64,000 bases of DNA from Lysobacterales bacterium (GTDB taxonomy: Bacteria > Pseudomonadota > Gammaproteobacteria > Xanthomonadales > Xanthomonadaceae), in the NCBI GenBank assembly GCA_019510125.1, contig JAEKKX010000003.1:248001-312000 (forward strand), in the 5' to 3' direction. The stretch's first letter is position 1. Each line of letters begins with the position of its first letter. Of this stretch, positions 33,492 to 42,607 are shown piece after piece. The position numbers and the translations under genes were made by a program. The notes under the pieces were generated by a model. The model searched no databases. It had not been told where the DNA came from and saw nothing but the letters and a program-made list of their open reading frames with translations.

Positions 33492-34319
33492 TCAGTCGAA
33501 GGTCTTGGCGTAGCCGGTGTTGACGATGGTCTGCTGCAGCGGTTCGACCAGGCGGACGTTGGCGGCGACGATCTGGCGGGTGCCGATCGACACGTGCATC
33601 GGGCCCTGCGCGGCGCCGCGGAAGTCGCAGACCCGGCCGCCGGCCTCGCGCACCAGCAGGGCGCCGGCGGCGATGTCCCACACGTGCAGGCCGGCCTCGA
33701 AATAGCCGTCGAGGCGACCGGCGGCGACGTAGGCCAGATCGAGCGCGGCGGAGCCGGCGCGGCGGATGTCCTCGGCGTGGACCAGCAGCGACTTGATGCA
33801 GTCGAGCTGCGCGTCGGCGCGCTTGCGCTCGCGCGGGGCGAAGCCGGTGGCGAGCAGCGCGCCCGGCATCTCCTTGCGCTCGGCCACCCGGATGCGGCGG
33901 CCGTTGAGCTGGGCGCCGCCGCCGCGGCTGGCGGTGAACAGTTCGTTGCGCAGCGGGTCGAACACCACCGCATGCAGCGGATCGGGACCCTCGCACAGGG
34001 CGATCGAGACGCACCAGTGCGGGAACCCGTGCAGGTAGTTGCTGGTGCCGTCGAGCGGATCGATCACCCAGGTGTAGCGGCTGGGGCCGCGGTTGCCCTT
34101 CTGGTGGCCGCCTTCCTCGCCGAGGACCGCGTAGTCGGGGTGGGCGCGCCGCAGCTCCTTCATGATCTCGGCTTCGGCCATGCGGTCGACGTCGCTGGCG
34201 AAGTCCATGCGGTCCTTCTCGACCACGTCGATCGCGTCGAGCCGCGAGAGATTGCGGAGGAGGACGTTGCCGCCGGCGCGCGCCGCCTTGACCATCACGT
34301 TGACTGCGGGCTGTTGCAT
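33492..34319 (-). CDS. suhB: inositol-1-monophosphatase family protein SuhB
   Basis: Mg-dependent phosphatase that also binds RNA polymerase/NusA in E. coli and assists rRNA antitermination. The product is 275 aa. [23 protein letters not shown] is the typical N-terminus; [22 protein letters not shown] and the C-terminal [17 protein letters not shown] hold the metal ligands. The ATG at 34319 was chosen by comparison with the family; the frame continues upstream without similarity. Divergent from trmJ, a common arrangement. Confidence 0.95.
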   Translation of the reverse strand: MQQPAVNVMVKAARAGGNVLLRNLSRLDAIDVVEKDRMDFASDVDRMAEAEIMKELRRAHPDYAVLGEEGGHQKGNRGPSRYTWVIDPLDGTSNYLHGFPHWCVSIALCEGPDPLHAVVFDPLRNELFTASRGGGAQLNGRRIRVAERKEMPGALLATGFAPRERKRADAQLDCIKSLLVHAEDIRRAGSAALDLAYVAAGRLDGYFEAGLHVWDIAAGALLVREAGGRVCDFRGAAQGPMHVSIGTRQIVAANVRLVEPLQQTIVNTGYAKTFD

Positions 34320-34419
34320 GCGGACGGCTCCGGCCGCGCCGGGGGCGCGGGAAAGTAAAGGGCGACGGGACAAAGAGCGTTGCGGTTCCGGACCGCCCGG
34401 AAAGTTTAACATTGCCGCC

Positions 34420-35286
34420 ATGGCTTCCGCGCATACCGAACCCACCCAGCCCTCGTCCCCGACCCCGATTTCCGGCGCGTTTCCCGCCGGGCGCGTGCGC
34501 ATCGTGCTGGTCGGCACGCAGCATCCGGGCAACATCGGCTCGGCCGCGCGTGCGATCCGGACCATGGGCTTCTCGCGCCTGGTGCTGGTCGTGCCGGAGC
34601 GCTTCCCGCATCCGGAGGCGACCGCGCTGGCGGCCGGCGCGGCCGGCGTGCTGGAGACCGCGGTGGTGACCGCCACCCTGGCCGAGGCGGTCGCCGACTG
34701 CCGGCTGGTGCTCGGCTGCACGGCCCGCAGCCGCCGCATCGCGCTGGAGGAGCTGCATCCCCGGCAGGCCGCCGGCCGCGCGCTCGCGGTCGCCGAGGCC
34801 GGCGGCGAGGTCGCGGTGGTGTTCGGCCGCGAGCGCACCGGGCTGGAAAACGAGGAGCTGCAGTTGTGCCATGCGGCGGTCCATATCCCGTCCGATCCGG
34901 ACTACGGTTCGCTGAACCTGGCGGCCGCGGTGCAGGTGTTGGCATACGAATTGCGTAACCAAGCGATTGGGCACGTGATTTCCGGGGGCGAACCCGCCCG
35001 GCAGCAGGCGCCCGAGGCCGGCGGCGGAGTACGCGACCCCGGTCGCGAGCCGCCGGCGACCCACGCCGAGCTCGAAGGCTTCTTCTCGCAATTGGCGGAC
35101 ACCCTCGATGCGATCGATTTCCACAAAGGCCGCACCCCCGCGGCGGCGATGCGCAAGTTCCGGCGCCTGTTCCTGCGCGCGGACCTGGATGCGCGCGACG
35201 TGCGCCTGCTGCGGGGCCTGCTGGCCGACGCCAGGCGCATGGCGGACATCGCCGAAGGCCGGGTCCCGCCGCCGCGGCGGGACTGA
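34420..35286 (+). CDS. trmJ: tRNA (cytidine/uridine-2'-O-)-methyltransferase TrmJ
   Basis: SPOUT-class enzyme that methylates the 2'-OH of nucleotide 32 in tRNAs. The product is 288 aa. [25 protein letters not shown] is the SpoU N-terminus with the catalytic arginine, [14 protein letters not shown] and [23 protein letters not shown] form the knot that binds AdoMet. The segment at about 190-220 ([22 protein letters not shown]) is a proline/glycine linker, and the C-terminal domain with [21 protein letters not shown] completes the dimer partner. Length is as in xanthomonad TrmJ. Confidence 0.93.
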   Translation: MASAHTEPTQPSSPTPISGAFPAGRVRIVLVGTQHPGNIGSAARAIRTMGFSRLVLVVPERFPHPEATALAAGAAGVLETAVVTATLAEAVADCRLVLGCTARSRRIALEELHPRQAAGRALAVAEAGGEVAVVFGRERTGLENEELQLCHAAVHIPSDPDYGSLNLAAAVQVLAYELRNQAIGHVISGGEPARQQAPEAGGGVRDPGREPPATHAELEGFFSQLADTLDAIDFHKGRTPAAAMRKFRRLFLRADLDARDVRLLRGLLADARRMADIAEGRVPPPRRD

Positions 35287-35331
35287 CCCGGCGCGCGTCG
35301 CGGATCGCCGCCGTCCCCCGGAGCATCGTCC

Positions 35332-36264
35332 GTGATCGCCGCCCTGGTCCGGATCGCGCTGCTGCTGGCGCTGGCGTCGGCGAGCGTCGTGTCCGCGCCC
35401 CGAGCGGCAGCGGCTGACGATCAGCGTCACATTCTGGTCCTCGGCCGGATCAGCGACGATCCGAAGCTGCACTACGAGCAGCTCAAGCCGCTGCTGGACT
35501 ACGTGGTGCCGCGGATGGCCGACGTCGGCATCCGCGAGGGCCGGGTGCTGATGGCGCGCGACGCCCAGCAGATGGCCAGCTACCTGCGCCGCGGACAGGT
35601 CGACTGGGTCACCGAGACCGCCGGCACCGCGATGCTGCTCCAGCAGCGCGGCGGCGCCCAGCCGATGCTGCTGACCGAGCGCGACGGCGTCAGCCGCTAC
35701 CGCACCCTGTTCCTGGTCCGCGCCGACAGCGGGCTGAACTCGCTGGACGACCTCCGCGGGCGCAGCGTCGCCTTCCAGAACAACGCCTCGACCAGCGCCT
35801 ACTTCGTCCCGACGATCGAACTGCTGCGGCACGGGATGTCGCTGAGCCTGCTGCTGTCGCCGATGGACAAGCCCGACGGCGACAGCGTCGGCTACGTCTT
35901 CGCCCGCTCCGAACTCAACATCGGCGCCTGGGTCCACAAGCGCCTGGTCGACGCCGGCGCGATGAGCGAACTCGACTGGGACAATCCCGAGCGGGTGCCG
36001 CCGACGTTCCGCCGCGACCTGGTCGTCATCCACCGCTCGGAGCCGGTGCCGCGCGCGCTCGAAATGGTCCGCGGCGACCTCGATCCGCGCGTCCAGGCGC
36101 GGCTGCGCGAGGTGCTGGTCGAGGCCTCGACCGATCCCTCGGCGCGCGAGGCGCTGCGCTACTTCTTCAGGACCACCCGGTTCCTGCCGATCGACGCGGA
36201 CGACCGGCGCGCGCTGGACCGGCTGCGCGAAGGCGTGTCCCAGGTCCGGGCGGTCGTCGAATGA
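35332..36264 (+). CDS. PhnD-like periplasmic phosphate/phosphonate-type binding protein
   Basis: A 310-aa exported solute-binding protein from a GTG start. The signal peptide spans about residues 1-27 (IALLLALASASVVSAPRAAA). ILVLGRISDDPKLHYEQLKPLLDYVVPRM, the VTETAGTAMLLQQRG region and RGRSVAFQNNASTSAYFVPTIELLR are typical of the PhnD/SsuA-type fold (Phosphonate-bd), where the S-T-S loop binds the ligand. No transporter genes are nearby. Its stop overlaps the start of the GGDEF-EAL gene by four bases, so it is more likely a sensory subunit feeding that receptor than a transport protein, like NspS with MbaA in Vibrio cholerae (analogy). Confidence 0.82.
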   Translation: MIAALVRIALLLALASASVVSAPRAAAADDQRHILVLGRISDDPKLHYEQLKPLLDYVVPRMADVGIREGRVLMARDAQQMASYLRRGQVDWVTETAGTAMLLQQRGGAQPMLLTERDGVSRYRTLFLVRADSGLNSLDDLRGRSVAFQNNASTSAYFVPTIELLRHGMSLSLLLSPMDKPDGDSVGYVFARSELNIGAWVHKRLVDAGAMSELDWDNPERVPPTFRRDLVVIHRSEPVPRALEMVRGDLDPRVQARLREVLVEASTDPSAREALRYFFRTTRFLPIDADDRRALDRLREGVSQVRAVVE

Positions 36265-38384
36265 GGGCGTTCGACGGCCTGCAGGCCAGGTTCATGGCGA
36301 TGATCGGGCTGGCCCTGGCGGTCATGCTGGCGGTCGTGGCCCTGATCTGGCAGCGCCAGACCGCCACCCAGGCCGAAGTGCTGCGGCTGAGCAGCGACGC
36401 CACCCGCGTGCTGGTCTACGACCGCCTGCGCCAGCGCGGCGAATCGCAGGTCATGCAGACCGCCGACCTGCTCGTCAATCCGGTCTACTACTTCGATCTC
36501 GACGCCATCGGCGCCACCACCCGCAGCATCCTGCACCAGCCGGACGTCGCCTACGTGCTGGTCTACGACGCCAAGGGCGACATCCTGCACGACGGCTCGG
36601 GCGACATCCCGACCTTCGGCCAGCGCATGCACGACCCGGTGGCCGCGCGGATCGTCGCCGCCGACGGTCTGCGCGTGCTCAGCGAAGGCGACGTGATGGA
36701 CGTGTCCTCGCCGATCCGCATCGGCGACCAGCGCCTCGGCGGCGTGCGCGTGGGCTATTCGCTGGCCAAGCTGCGCACCGAGCAGGCCCACGTGGACGAG
36801 CAGATCACCAAGCGCCTGCGCGCGCTGGGCTATCGCCACTTCGCCTGGATCGGTCTGCTGCTGCTGTCGCTGGTGTCGCTGGCCGCGTTCGTGGCGATCG
36901 TGCTGCAGCGGGCCCTGATCCGGCCGATCCGCCAGCTTTCCGACGCCGCCCGCGAGATCGAGGCGGGCAACTTCTCGGCCGAACTGCCGGCCCACAGCGG
37001 CCGCGACGAGGTCGGGACGCTGGTGCGCGCCTTCTCGCGCATGGCCGAGAGCATCGACCGCCACGACCGCGACATGCGGCGGATGGCCTACACCGATTCG
37101 CTGACCGGCCTGGCCAACCGTCTGGCCTTCCGCGAGACCCTCGACCAGCGGCTGATGCGGCTGCGCGGCGTCGGTCGCCAGTTGGCGCTGCTGTTCGCCG
37201 ACATCGACGACTTCAAGCGGGTCAACGACACCCTCGGTCACGACGTCGGCGACGAGGTGCTCATCCAGCTCGCCAACCGCATCCGCGAAGCGGTCGAGCG
37301 GATCGGCGGCGACGACGGCGTGCTGGCGCGCTTCGGCGGCGACGAATTCGTGATCCTGATCGAAGGCGGCGGCCAGCTCGAGGACGTCCGCGCCGTCGCC
37401 GCGCACCTGGCGGAGACGCTGGTGGCGGAGCTGAGCCGGCCGATCGTGGTCCAGGACCGGCAGGTGTTCCTGGGCACCTCGATCGGCGTGACGCTGTTCC
37501 CCGACGATGCCTCGGGCGCGACCATGCTGATGAAGAACGGCGACATCGCGATGTACCAGGCGAAGGTCGCCGGCAAGAACGGTTACCGCTTCTACAGCCG
37601 CGCGATGGACCAGGCGGTGACCCGACGGGTGCGGATCGAACAGGACCTGCGCGGCGCCTGGGAGCGCGGCGAGCTGACCCTGGCCTACCAGCCGATCCAT
37701 CGGGTCTCGGACAAGGTCCTGGTCGGCGCGGAGGCGCTGCTGCGCTGGCTGCATCCGGTCCACGGCCAGGTCTCGCCGTCGGTGTTCATCGACGTGGCCG
37801 AACAGAGCGGACTGATCGAGACCATCGGTCCGGCGGTGTTCCGCGCCGCCTGCCGGGACGCCGCGCGCTGGCGCCGCGACGAGGGCGAGGACCTGTTCGT
37901 GTCGGTGAACGTGTCCGCGCGGCAGCTCCGCAGCGGCGATTTCCGCGAACAGGTGCTGGTTGCGCTCGCCGAGACCGGGCTGCCGCCGCACCTGCTGCAC
38001 ATCGAGCTCACCGAGACCGCGGTGCTGGGCGACGAGGAGCAGGCGCGGCAGATCCTCACCGCGCTGCGCGAGGCGGGCGTGAAGGTCTGGCTCGACGATT
38101 TCGGCACCGGCTTCTCCGGGCTGAGCCACCTGCGCCGGGTGCCGGTGGACGGCGTGAAGATCGACCGCAGCTTCATCGCCGACGTGCTGCGCGATCCCGA
38201 CGACCTCGCCCTCACCACCGCGATCATCGCGATGGCGCATTCGCTGGGCATGACCGTGATCGCCGAGGGCGTCGAGAAGGAAGGGCAGTGCGACCTGCTG
38301 CGCAGCCGCGGCTGCGACCTCGCCCAGGGCTACTGGCTGGGGCACCCGATGAACATGCGCGATTTCGTCAGCCTGGTGGGTTGA
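36261..38384 (+). CDS. membrane GGDEF-EAL cyclic di-GMP enzyme with HAMP domain
   Basis: A 707-aa receptor that could make or break down c-di-GMP. One membrane helix is at about residues 10-30, a periplasmic sensor runs about 31-193, and the second helix is about 195-216 (FAWIGLLLLSLVSLAAFVAIVL). HAMP (RPIRQLSDAAREIEAGNF) covers about 218-270. GGDEF is intact at 359-363 (ARFGGDEFVIL) and EAL at 491-493 (GAEALLRW); other phosphodiesterase residues are present (ELTET, LDDFGTGFSGLSHL, KIDRSFI). An RxxD inhibitory site is not obvious. Both domains therefore may work, with the balance set by the sensor. Coupled to the upstream PhnD-like gene (ATGA overlap). Confidence 0.93.
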   Translation: MRAFDGLQARFMAMIGLALAVMLAVVALIWQRQTATQAEVLRLSSDATRVLVYDRLRQRGESQVMQTADLLVNPVYYFDLDAIGATTRSILHQPDVAYVLVYDAKGDILHDGSGDIPTFGQRMHDPVAARIVAADGLRVLSEGDVMDVSSPIRIGDQRLGGVRVGYSLAKLRTEQAHVDEQITKRLRALGYRHFAWIGLLLLSLVSLAAFVAIVLQRALIRPIRQLSDAAREIEAGNFSAELPAHSGRDEVGTLVRAFSRMAESIDRHDRDMRRMAYTDSLTGLANRLAFRETLDQRLMRLRGVGRQLALLFADIDDFKRVNDTLGHDVGDEVLIQLANRIREAVERIGGDDGVLARFGGDEFVILIEGGGQLEDVRAVAAHLAETLVAELSRPIVVQDRQVFLGTSIGVTLFPDDASGATMLMKNGDIAMYQAKVAGKNGYRFYSRAMDQAVTRRVRIEQDLRGAWERGELTLAYQPIHRVSDKVLVGAEALLRWLHPVHGQVSPSVFIDVAEQSGLIETIGPAVFRAACRDAARWRRDEGEDLFVSVNVSARQLRSGDFREQVLVALAETGLPPHLLHIELTETAVLGDEEQARQILTALREAGVKVWLDDFGTGFSGLSHLRRVPVDGVKIDRSFIADVLRDPDDLALTTAIIAMAHSLGMTVIAEGVEKEGQCDLLRSRGCDLAQGYWLGHPMNMRDFVSLVG

Positions 38385-38405
38385 CGCGCGACCGGCCCGG
38401 AACGC

Positions 38406-39077
38406 TCAGCCGAAGCTGGCGATCCACGCCCACAGCATCGCGACGAGATTCCCCGAGAGCGCGCCGAACACCCAGATCGCGACCGTGCCGGCCGCCCAGC
38501 ACACCAGCATCAGGCCGCCGTCGCGTTCGATCAGCGCCAGCGCGTAGAGCAGCAGCATGCCCGCGAACAGGTAGTTGGTGAGCGGGATCGGCAGCGCCAG
38601 CAGGATCCCGAGCAGCACCAGTTGCAGCCCCGAGAGCACGGTGGCGACGGGGTGGTCGATCATCCAGAACAGCCGCGGCCGGATGCCTTTCTCCAGCCAG
38701 CGCAGGAACCGGTCGGTGCGCTTGTCGAAGCGGACCACGGTGCTGCGCTGCGGCCCGCGGCGGGCGATGAAACCGGGCAGCCACGGCTTGCGCTGCAGCA
38801 ACAGCAGGTGCAGGCCGACGAGGACCACCAGCGGGCCGCTGAGGCCGCCGGCCAGCCCGGGGATCGGGAGCAGCGCCGGCAGCGTGGCCAGCAGCAGGAG
38901 CACGCCGAAGGCGCTGCGGCCGAGGTCGTGGACCAGCCCATGCAGCTCCAGGCGCTCGTCCGGATCGCCGGCGCACAGCGTGTCGATGGTCGCGCGCAGC
39001 CCGAGCGGGCCGCGCTGCGGCCTCGCGTCTTCCCCCCCTGCCTCCGCCGCATCCGGCCCGGCTTCAGGTTCAGCCAT
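38406..39077 (-). CDS. ExoD-like membrane protein
   Basis: A 223-aa protein of the ExoD (exopolysaccharide synthesis) family. The N-terminal 25 residues are acidic and likely disordered. LELHGLVHDLGRSAFGVLLLLATLPALLPIPGLAG in outline contains the conserved H-x3-H/DLG and first membrane segment; further helices are at about 83-93, 140-165, 170-182 and 190-215. RRGPQRSTVVRFDKRTDRFLRWLEKGIRPR is the polar loop. In rhizobia exoD mutants are altered in polysaccharide; the general role is unclear. The start overlaps the end of the upstream gene by 8 bases. Confidence 0.82.
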   Translation of the reverse strand: MAEPEAGPDAAEAGGEDARPQRGPLGLRATIDTLCAGDPDERLELHGLVHDLGRSAFGVLLLLATLPALLPIPGLAGGLSGPLVVLVGLHLLLLQRKPWLPGFIARRGPQRSTVVRFDKRTDRFLRWLEKGIRPRLFWMIDHPVATVLSGLQLVLLGILLALPIPLTNYLFAGMLLLYALALIERDGGLMLVCWAAGTVAIWVFGALSGNLVAMLWAWIASFG

Positions 39078-40374
39078 CCTCGTCGGGATCCCGCTGCGCC
39101 ACCCGCGTGAGCAGCAGCTTGTCGATCCGCGGACCGTCCAGGTCCACCACCTCGATCCGCCACCCGGCCCACTCGAAGGATTCCGAGATGTTCGGGATGC
39201 GGCCGAAGTGCGCGATCACCATGCCCGCGGCGGTGTGGTAGTCGTGCTCCTCCAGGTGCGGCAGCGCCTGGCCGATCAGTTCGCGCAGTTCGTCCACGGG
39301 CAGCGAGCCGTCGACCAGCAGCGAGCCGTCGTCGCGGGTCGTCACCAGCGCCTCGGCATCGGGGGTCTCGCCCGACTGCATCCGCCCGATCACCGCGCCC
39401 ATCAGGTCGTTGACCGTGACCATCCCGGTGATGTCGCCGTATTCGTCCACCACCAGCGCCAGCGACTGCTGTTCCTCGCGGAAGATCTCCAGCAGTTTCA
39501 GCGCATGCGTGGATTCGGACACGAACAGCGCCGGGCGCAGCGTCTTGAACAGCTCCGGCGCCTGCGATTCCAGGCGGTCGAGCAGCGACTTCACCTCCAG
39601 CACGCCGAGCACGTCGGCGTCGCTGCCGCGGTAGACCGGGTAGCGCGAGTAGGGCGTCTCGCGCATCTCGGCGAGGTTCTCCTCGAACGACGCGGTCGCA
39701 TCCAGCCAGACGATCCGGGTGCGCGGGGTCATCATGCTCTCGACCGTGCGGTCGCCCAGGCGCATGACCCGCTGCATCATGTTGCGTTCGTCGTCGTCGA
39801 TCAGCCCCTGCTCGTGGCTTTCGCTCACCAGAAGCTGGATTTCCTCCTCGGTGATCGCGCTGTCCTCGCCGTTGCCCAGGCGCAGCAGGCGCATCACCCA
39901 GCGGGTGCAGGTCGACAGCGCGAACACGATCGGCTTGGCGACGTTGGCGAAGAACTGCATCGGGTAGGCGACCACGACCGCGATCTTCTCCGGGCGCAGG
40001 GTGCCGATGCGCTTGGGCACCAGTTCGCCGAGCAGGCCGACCACGAACAGGGTCACCAGGAAGCCGGACACCAGCCCGAGGATGTGGGCGTACGGGGCGA
40101 GTTCCGGGATCCGCGACAGCGGCACCGCGATGCTCTCGCCGATCGATTCCCCGCCGAGCAGGCCGATGACCATGCCCAGCGCGGTGATCCAGAGCTGCAC
40201 CGCCGACAGGAACTTCTCGGGCTCGTTCGCCAGCTCCAGCGCCTTGCGCGCGCCGGCGCTGTGCGCGGCCATCTGCTTGAGCCGGCTCTTGCGCGAGGTC
40301 AGCACCGCCATCTCGGACAGCGCGAAGAAGGCGTTGAACAGGATCAGCGCCAGGACGATCAAGAACTTAGCCAT
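39070..40374 (-). CDS. CorC/HlyC (CNNM-type) membrane protein with CBS pair
   Basis: A 434-aa transporter-like protein of the hemolysin family. DUF21 (CNNM) membrane domain with helices at about residues 3-22, 58-80, 95-115 and 130-150. Two CBS domains cover about 205-330 (RTRIVWLDATASFEENLAEM ..., SLALVVDEYGDITGMVTVNDLM), then the CorC_HlyC domain to the end (DGSLLVDGSLPVDELRELI in outline). Proteins of this group are linked to Mg2+ or Co2+ export and to bile or envelope tolerance. It is transcribed with ExoD (8-base overlap). Confidence 0.9.
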   Translation of the reverse strand: MAKFLIVLALILFNAFFALSEMAVLTSRKSRLKQMAAHSAGARKALELANEPEKFLSAVQLWITALGMVIGLLGGESIGESIAVPLSRIPELAPYAHILGLVSGFLVTLFVVGLLGELVPKRIGTLRPEKIAVVVAYPMQFFANVAKPIVFALSTCTRWVMRLLRLGNGEDSAITEEEIQLLVSESHEQGLIDDDERNMMQRVMRLGDRTVESMMTPRTRIVWLDATASFEENLAEMRETPYSRYPVYRGSDADVLGVLEVKSLLDRLESQAPELFKTLRPALFVSESTHALKLLEIFREEQQSLALVVDEYGDITGMVTVNDLMGAVIGRMQSGETPDAEALVTTRDDGSLLVDGSLPVDELRELIGQALPHLEEHDYHTAAGMVIAHFGRIPNISESFEWAGWRIEVVDLDGPRIDKLLLTRVAQRDPDEDG

Positions 40375-40683
40375 GCCGGACGCCTTCCAGGGCAGGGCGG
40401 CGGCCGTGGGACGGCCGGTTACCGGCCAGGGGGGAGGCCGGGGCTGCGGGAGCGGGCATGGGGGGCGGCGGGGGTTCGGGCATGGGGTCGGCGGATGATA
40501 GCAGGCGGGTCCCGGCGGTCCGGTGACGGCCCGGCGCTGGCCGGGACGGGGGCGGCGCGGCGGCCGGGGCGGGGCGAAATGACAGCGCCGTGTCCTTCCG
40601 GTGACGGTCCCGGGTCGACTGTCATTTTGAAGTCACAAATCGGACTTACGATATTCACATCACCGTCATCGAGGCGTTCGCCC
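40375..40683. other. 309-base intergenic region between divergent CorC-like and DUF47 genes
   Basis: The first 200 bases are extremely G/C-rich (runs such as GGGGGAGG, GGGGGCGGCGGGGG) and hold no recognisable gene. From about 40575 the sequence becomes more AT-rich and carries a GACAG / CTGTC pair, a probable Pho box and a -10-like GATATT near 40651. Confidence 0.6.
40619..40636 (+). promoter_or_regulatory. probable Pho box upstream of the DUF47-pit operon
   Basis: CTGTCAT-TTTG-AAGTCAC: two 7-base units with 4 bases between, against the PhoB consensus CTGTCAT-N4-CTGTCAY (first unit 7 of 7, second 5 of 7). It lies 48 bases before the ATG, with -10-like GATATT about 15 bases downstream, a suitable -35 replacing position. 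A further CTGTCA on the other strand lies about 35 bases upstream. Phosphate-starvation control of a phosphate transport gene pair is reasonable. Confidence 0.5.
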
Positions 40684-41310
40684 ATGTTCTCCCTGCAGAC
40701 CATCTTCGGCTCCGGCCAGCAGTTCTACAGCCTGCTCGACGAGGCCGCCGCGGCCGCCTACGAAAGCGCCCAGGCGCTGCACGCCATGATGAAGGCGACC
40801 GACCGCCAGCCGGCGCTGGACGCCTTCAAGCTGGCCCGCACCCGCGAGCGCGCCGCCTCCGACAAGATCGGCAAGGCGCTGGTCGACAGCTTCATCACCC
40901 CGATCGAGCGCGAGGACATCGAGGCCCTGGGTTCGGCGCTGTACAAGATCCCCAAGCAGATCGAGAAGTTCGCCGACCGCTACTCGCTGGCGATCCAGCA
41001 CCTGGAAGGCATCGACTTCGCGCCGCGCGCGGCGATGCTGGAGCAGGCCGCCGGGGTGGTGGTGGAGATGGTCCGCGAACTGCGCCACCTCAACATCGAC
41101 CGCATGACCGTGCTCAACGAGAAGCTGCGCGCGATCGAGAACGAGGCCGACCGGCTGATGCTCGAACTCTACCGCGACATCTATTCCGGCAAGCTCGACA
41201 GCCTGCAGATGTTCCTGCTCAAGGAGTTCTTCGAGATCCTGGAGAAGGCGATCGACCGCTGCCGCGAGGCCGGCGTCGTCGCCTACCAGATCGTGCTCAA
41301 GAATAGCTGA
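40684..41310 (+). CDS. DUF47 (PhoU-like) regulatory partner of Pit
   Basis: A 208-aa all-helical cytoplasmic protein: EAAAAAYESAQALHAM, RTRERAASDKIGKALVDSFITPIEREDIEALGSALYKI in outline, and ENEADRLMLELYRDIYSG. The T-PIEREDI block and E-ADR are characteristic of DUF47, which is related to PhoU and almost always precedes a Pit-type transporter gene. It is thought to regulate the transporter. Start 13 bases after... the pit gene begins 13 bases after its stop. ATG at 40684. Confidence 0.9.
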   Translation: MFSLQTIFGSGQQFYSLLDEAAAAAYESAQALHAMMKATDRQPALDAFKLARTRERAASDKIGKALVDSFITPIEREDIEALGSALYKIPKQIEKFADRYSLAIQHLEGIDFAPRAAMLEQAAGVVVEMVRELRHLNIDRMTVLNEKLRAIENEADRLMLELYRDIYSGKLDSLQMFLLKEFFEILEKAIDRCREAGVVAYQIVLKNS

Positions 41311-41323
41311 CGGGGACGTCGCC

Positions 41324-42445
41324 ATGCTCACCCTCGTGCTGCTGGTCATCCTGGCCGCGCTCGTCTTCGAGTTCATCAACGGCTTCCACGACACGGCGAA
41401 CTCGATCGCCACGGTCGTCGCCACCAAGGTCCTCAGCCCCGGCAAGGCGGTGATCCTGGCCGCGGTGATGAACCTGGTCGGCGCGTTCTCCGGCGTCGCG
41501 GTCGCCAAGACCATTTCTTCCGGCCTGATCGACACCGACGTGGTCAACGTGACCTCGCAGGTGCTGATCTGCGCGCTGTCCGGCGCCATCGTCTGGAACC
41601 TGATCACCTGGTGGCGCGGCCTGCCGTCGTCGTCGTCGCATGCGTTGATCGGCGGCCTCAGCGGCGCCGCGCTGGCCGCCGCCCACAACGACTGGGCCGC
41701 GCTGATCTGGTCCAAGGTCAGCGACGAAGGCTGGACCCACAACAAGGGCCTGCTGTGGAAGGTCGTGGTGCCGATGATCAGTTCGCCGATCGTCGGCTTC
41801 ACCCTCGGCGCGCTGATCATCGTGCTGCTGTACGCGATCATCGCCGGCATGGCGAAGGCCGGCGGGCCGCTCGCCCGCGCGGTGCGCCCGCGCTGGATCA
41901 ACGCGTTCTTCGGCAAGGCGCAGTTCCTGTCCGCGGCCTACATGGGCTACGCCCACGGCCGCCAGGACGCGCAGAAGACCATGGGCATCATCGCGCTGGC
42001 GCTGTTCGCGGCGCAGGGCGCCGGCACCCTGGACCAGTTGCCCGCGTGGCTGGCCTTCCTGCACCCAGACGGCGGCAAGGAAGACATCGACAAGTGGGTG
42101 ATCGCGACCTGCGCGCTGGTGATGGCGGCCGGCACCGCCGCCGGCGGCTGGAAGATCATCAAGACCATGGGCCACAAGATGGTCAAGCTGCAGCCGATCG
42201 ACGGCTTCGCCGCGGAAACGGCGTCGGCGACGATCCTGGTCACCGCCTCCGCGTTCGGCATGCCGGTCTCGACCACGCACAGCATCTCGACCTCGATCAT
42301 GGGCGTGGGCTTCGCCAAGAATCCGCGCGCGCTGAAGTTCGGCGTGATCGAGCGCATCGTCTGGGCGTGGATCCTGACCATCCCGGCCGCCGCGGGCGTC
42401 GCCTACGGCCTGTTCTCGCTGGTGCGGATGCTGGGCTGGGACTGA
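41324..42445 (+). CDS. inorganic phosphate transporter of the Pit family
   Basis: Low-affinity, metal-phosphate/proton symporter in the inner membrane. The product is 373 aa with about ten helices. The two family signatures are GFHDTANSIATVVAT (residues 17-31) and GMPVSTTHSISTSIMGVGFAKN (near 315-335); ALIGGLSGAALA-like SSSSHALIGGLSGAA is also present. It is in an operon with the preceding DUF47 gene and is followed by an intrinsic terminator. Confidence 0.95.
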   Translation: MLTLVLLVILAALVFEFINGFHDTANSIATVVATKVLSPGKAVILAAVMNLVGAFSGVAVAKTISSGLIDTDVVNVTSQVLICALSGAIVWNLITWWRGLPSSSSHALIGGLSGAALAAAHNDWAALIWSKVSDEGWTHNKGLLWKVVVPMISSPIVGFTLGALIIVLLYAIIAGMAKAGGPLARAVRPRWINAFFGKAQFLSAAYMGYAHGRQDAQKTMGIIALALFAAQGAGTLDQLPAWLAFLHPDGGKEDIDKWVIATCALVMAAGTAAGGWKIIKTMGHKMVKLQPIDGFAAETASATILVTASAFGMPVSTTHSISTSIMGVGFAKNPRALKFGVIERIVWAWILTIPAAAGVAYGLFSLVRMLGWD

Positions 42446-42482
42446 AGTCCTCCACAGATCCCCGGATCGCCACGGAACGAAG

Positions 42483-42507
42483 AAGGCCCGCGCGAGCGGG
42501 CCTTTCT
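42483..42507 (+). terminator. intrinsic terminator of the DUF47-pit operon
   Basis: Stem AAGGCCCG / CGGGCCTT with loop CGCGAG, followed by TCTCGT; 37 bases beyond the pit stop. Confidence 0.82.
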
Positions 42508-42607
42508 CGTTCAGGTCTTGCGATGTCGATGCCGGATCGTGTCGGTGCGGTCGTGTCGGTGCGATGCTGGTCGGGCCGATCGTGTCGTCGCGATCGCGAC
42601 CGGACCC

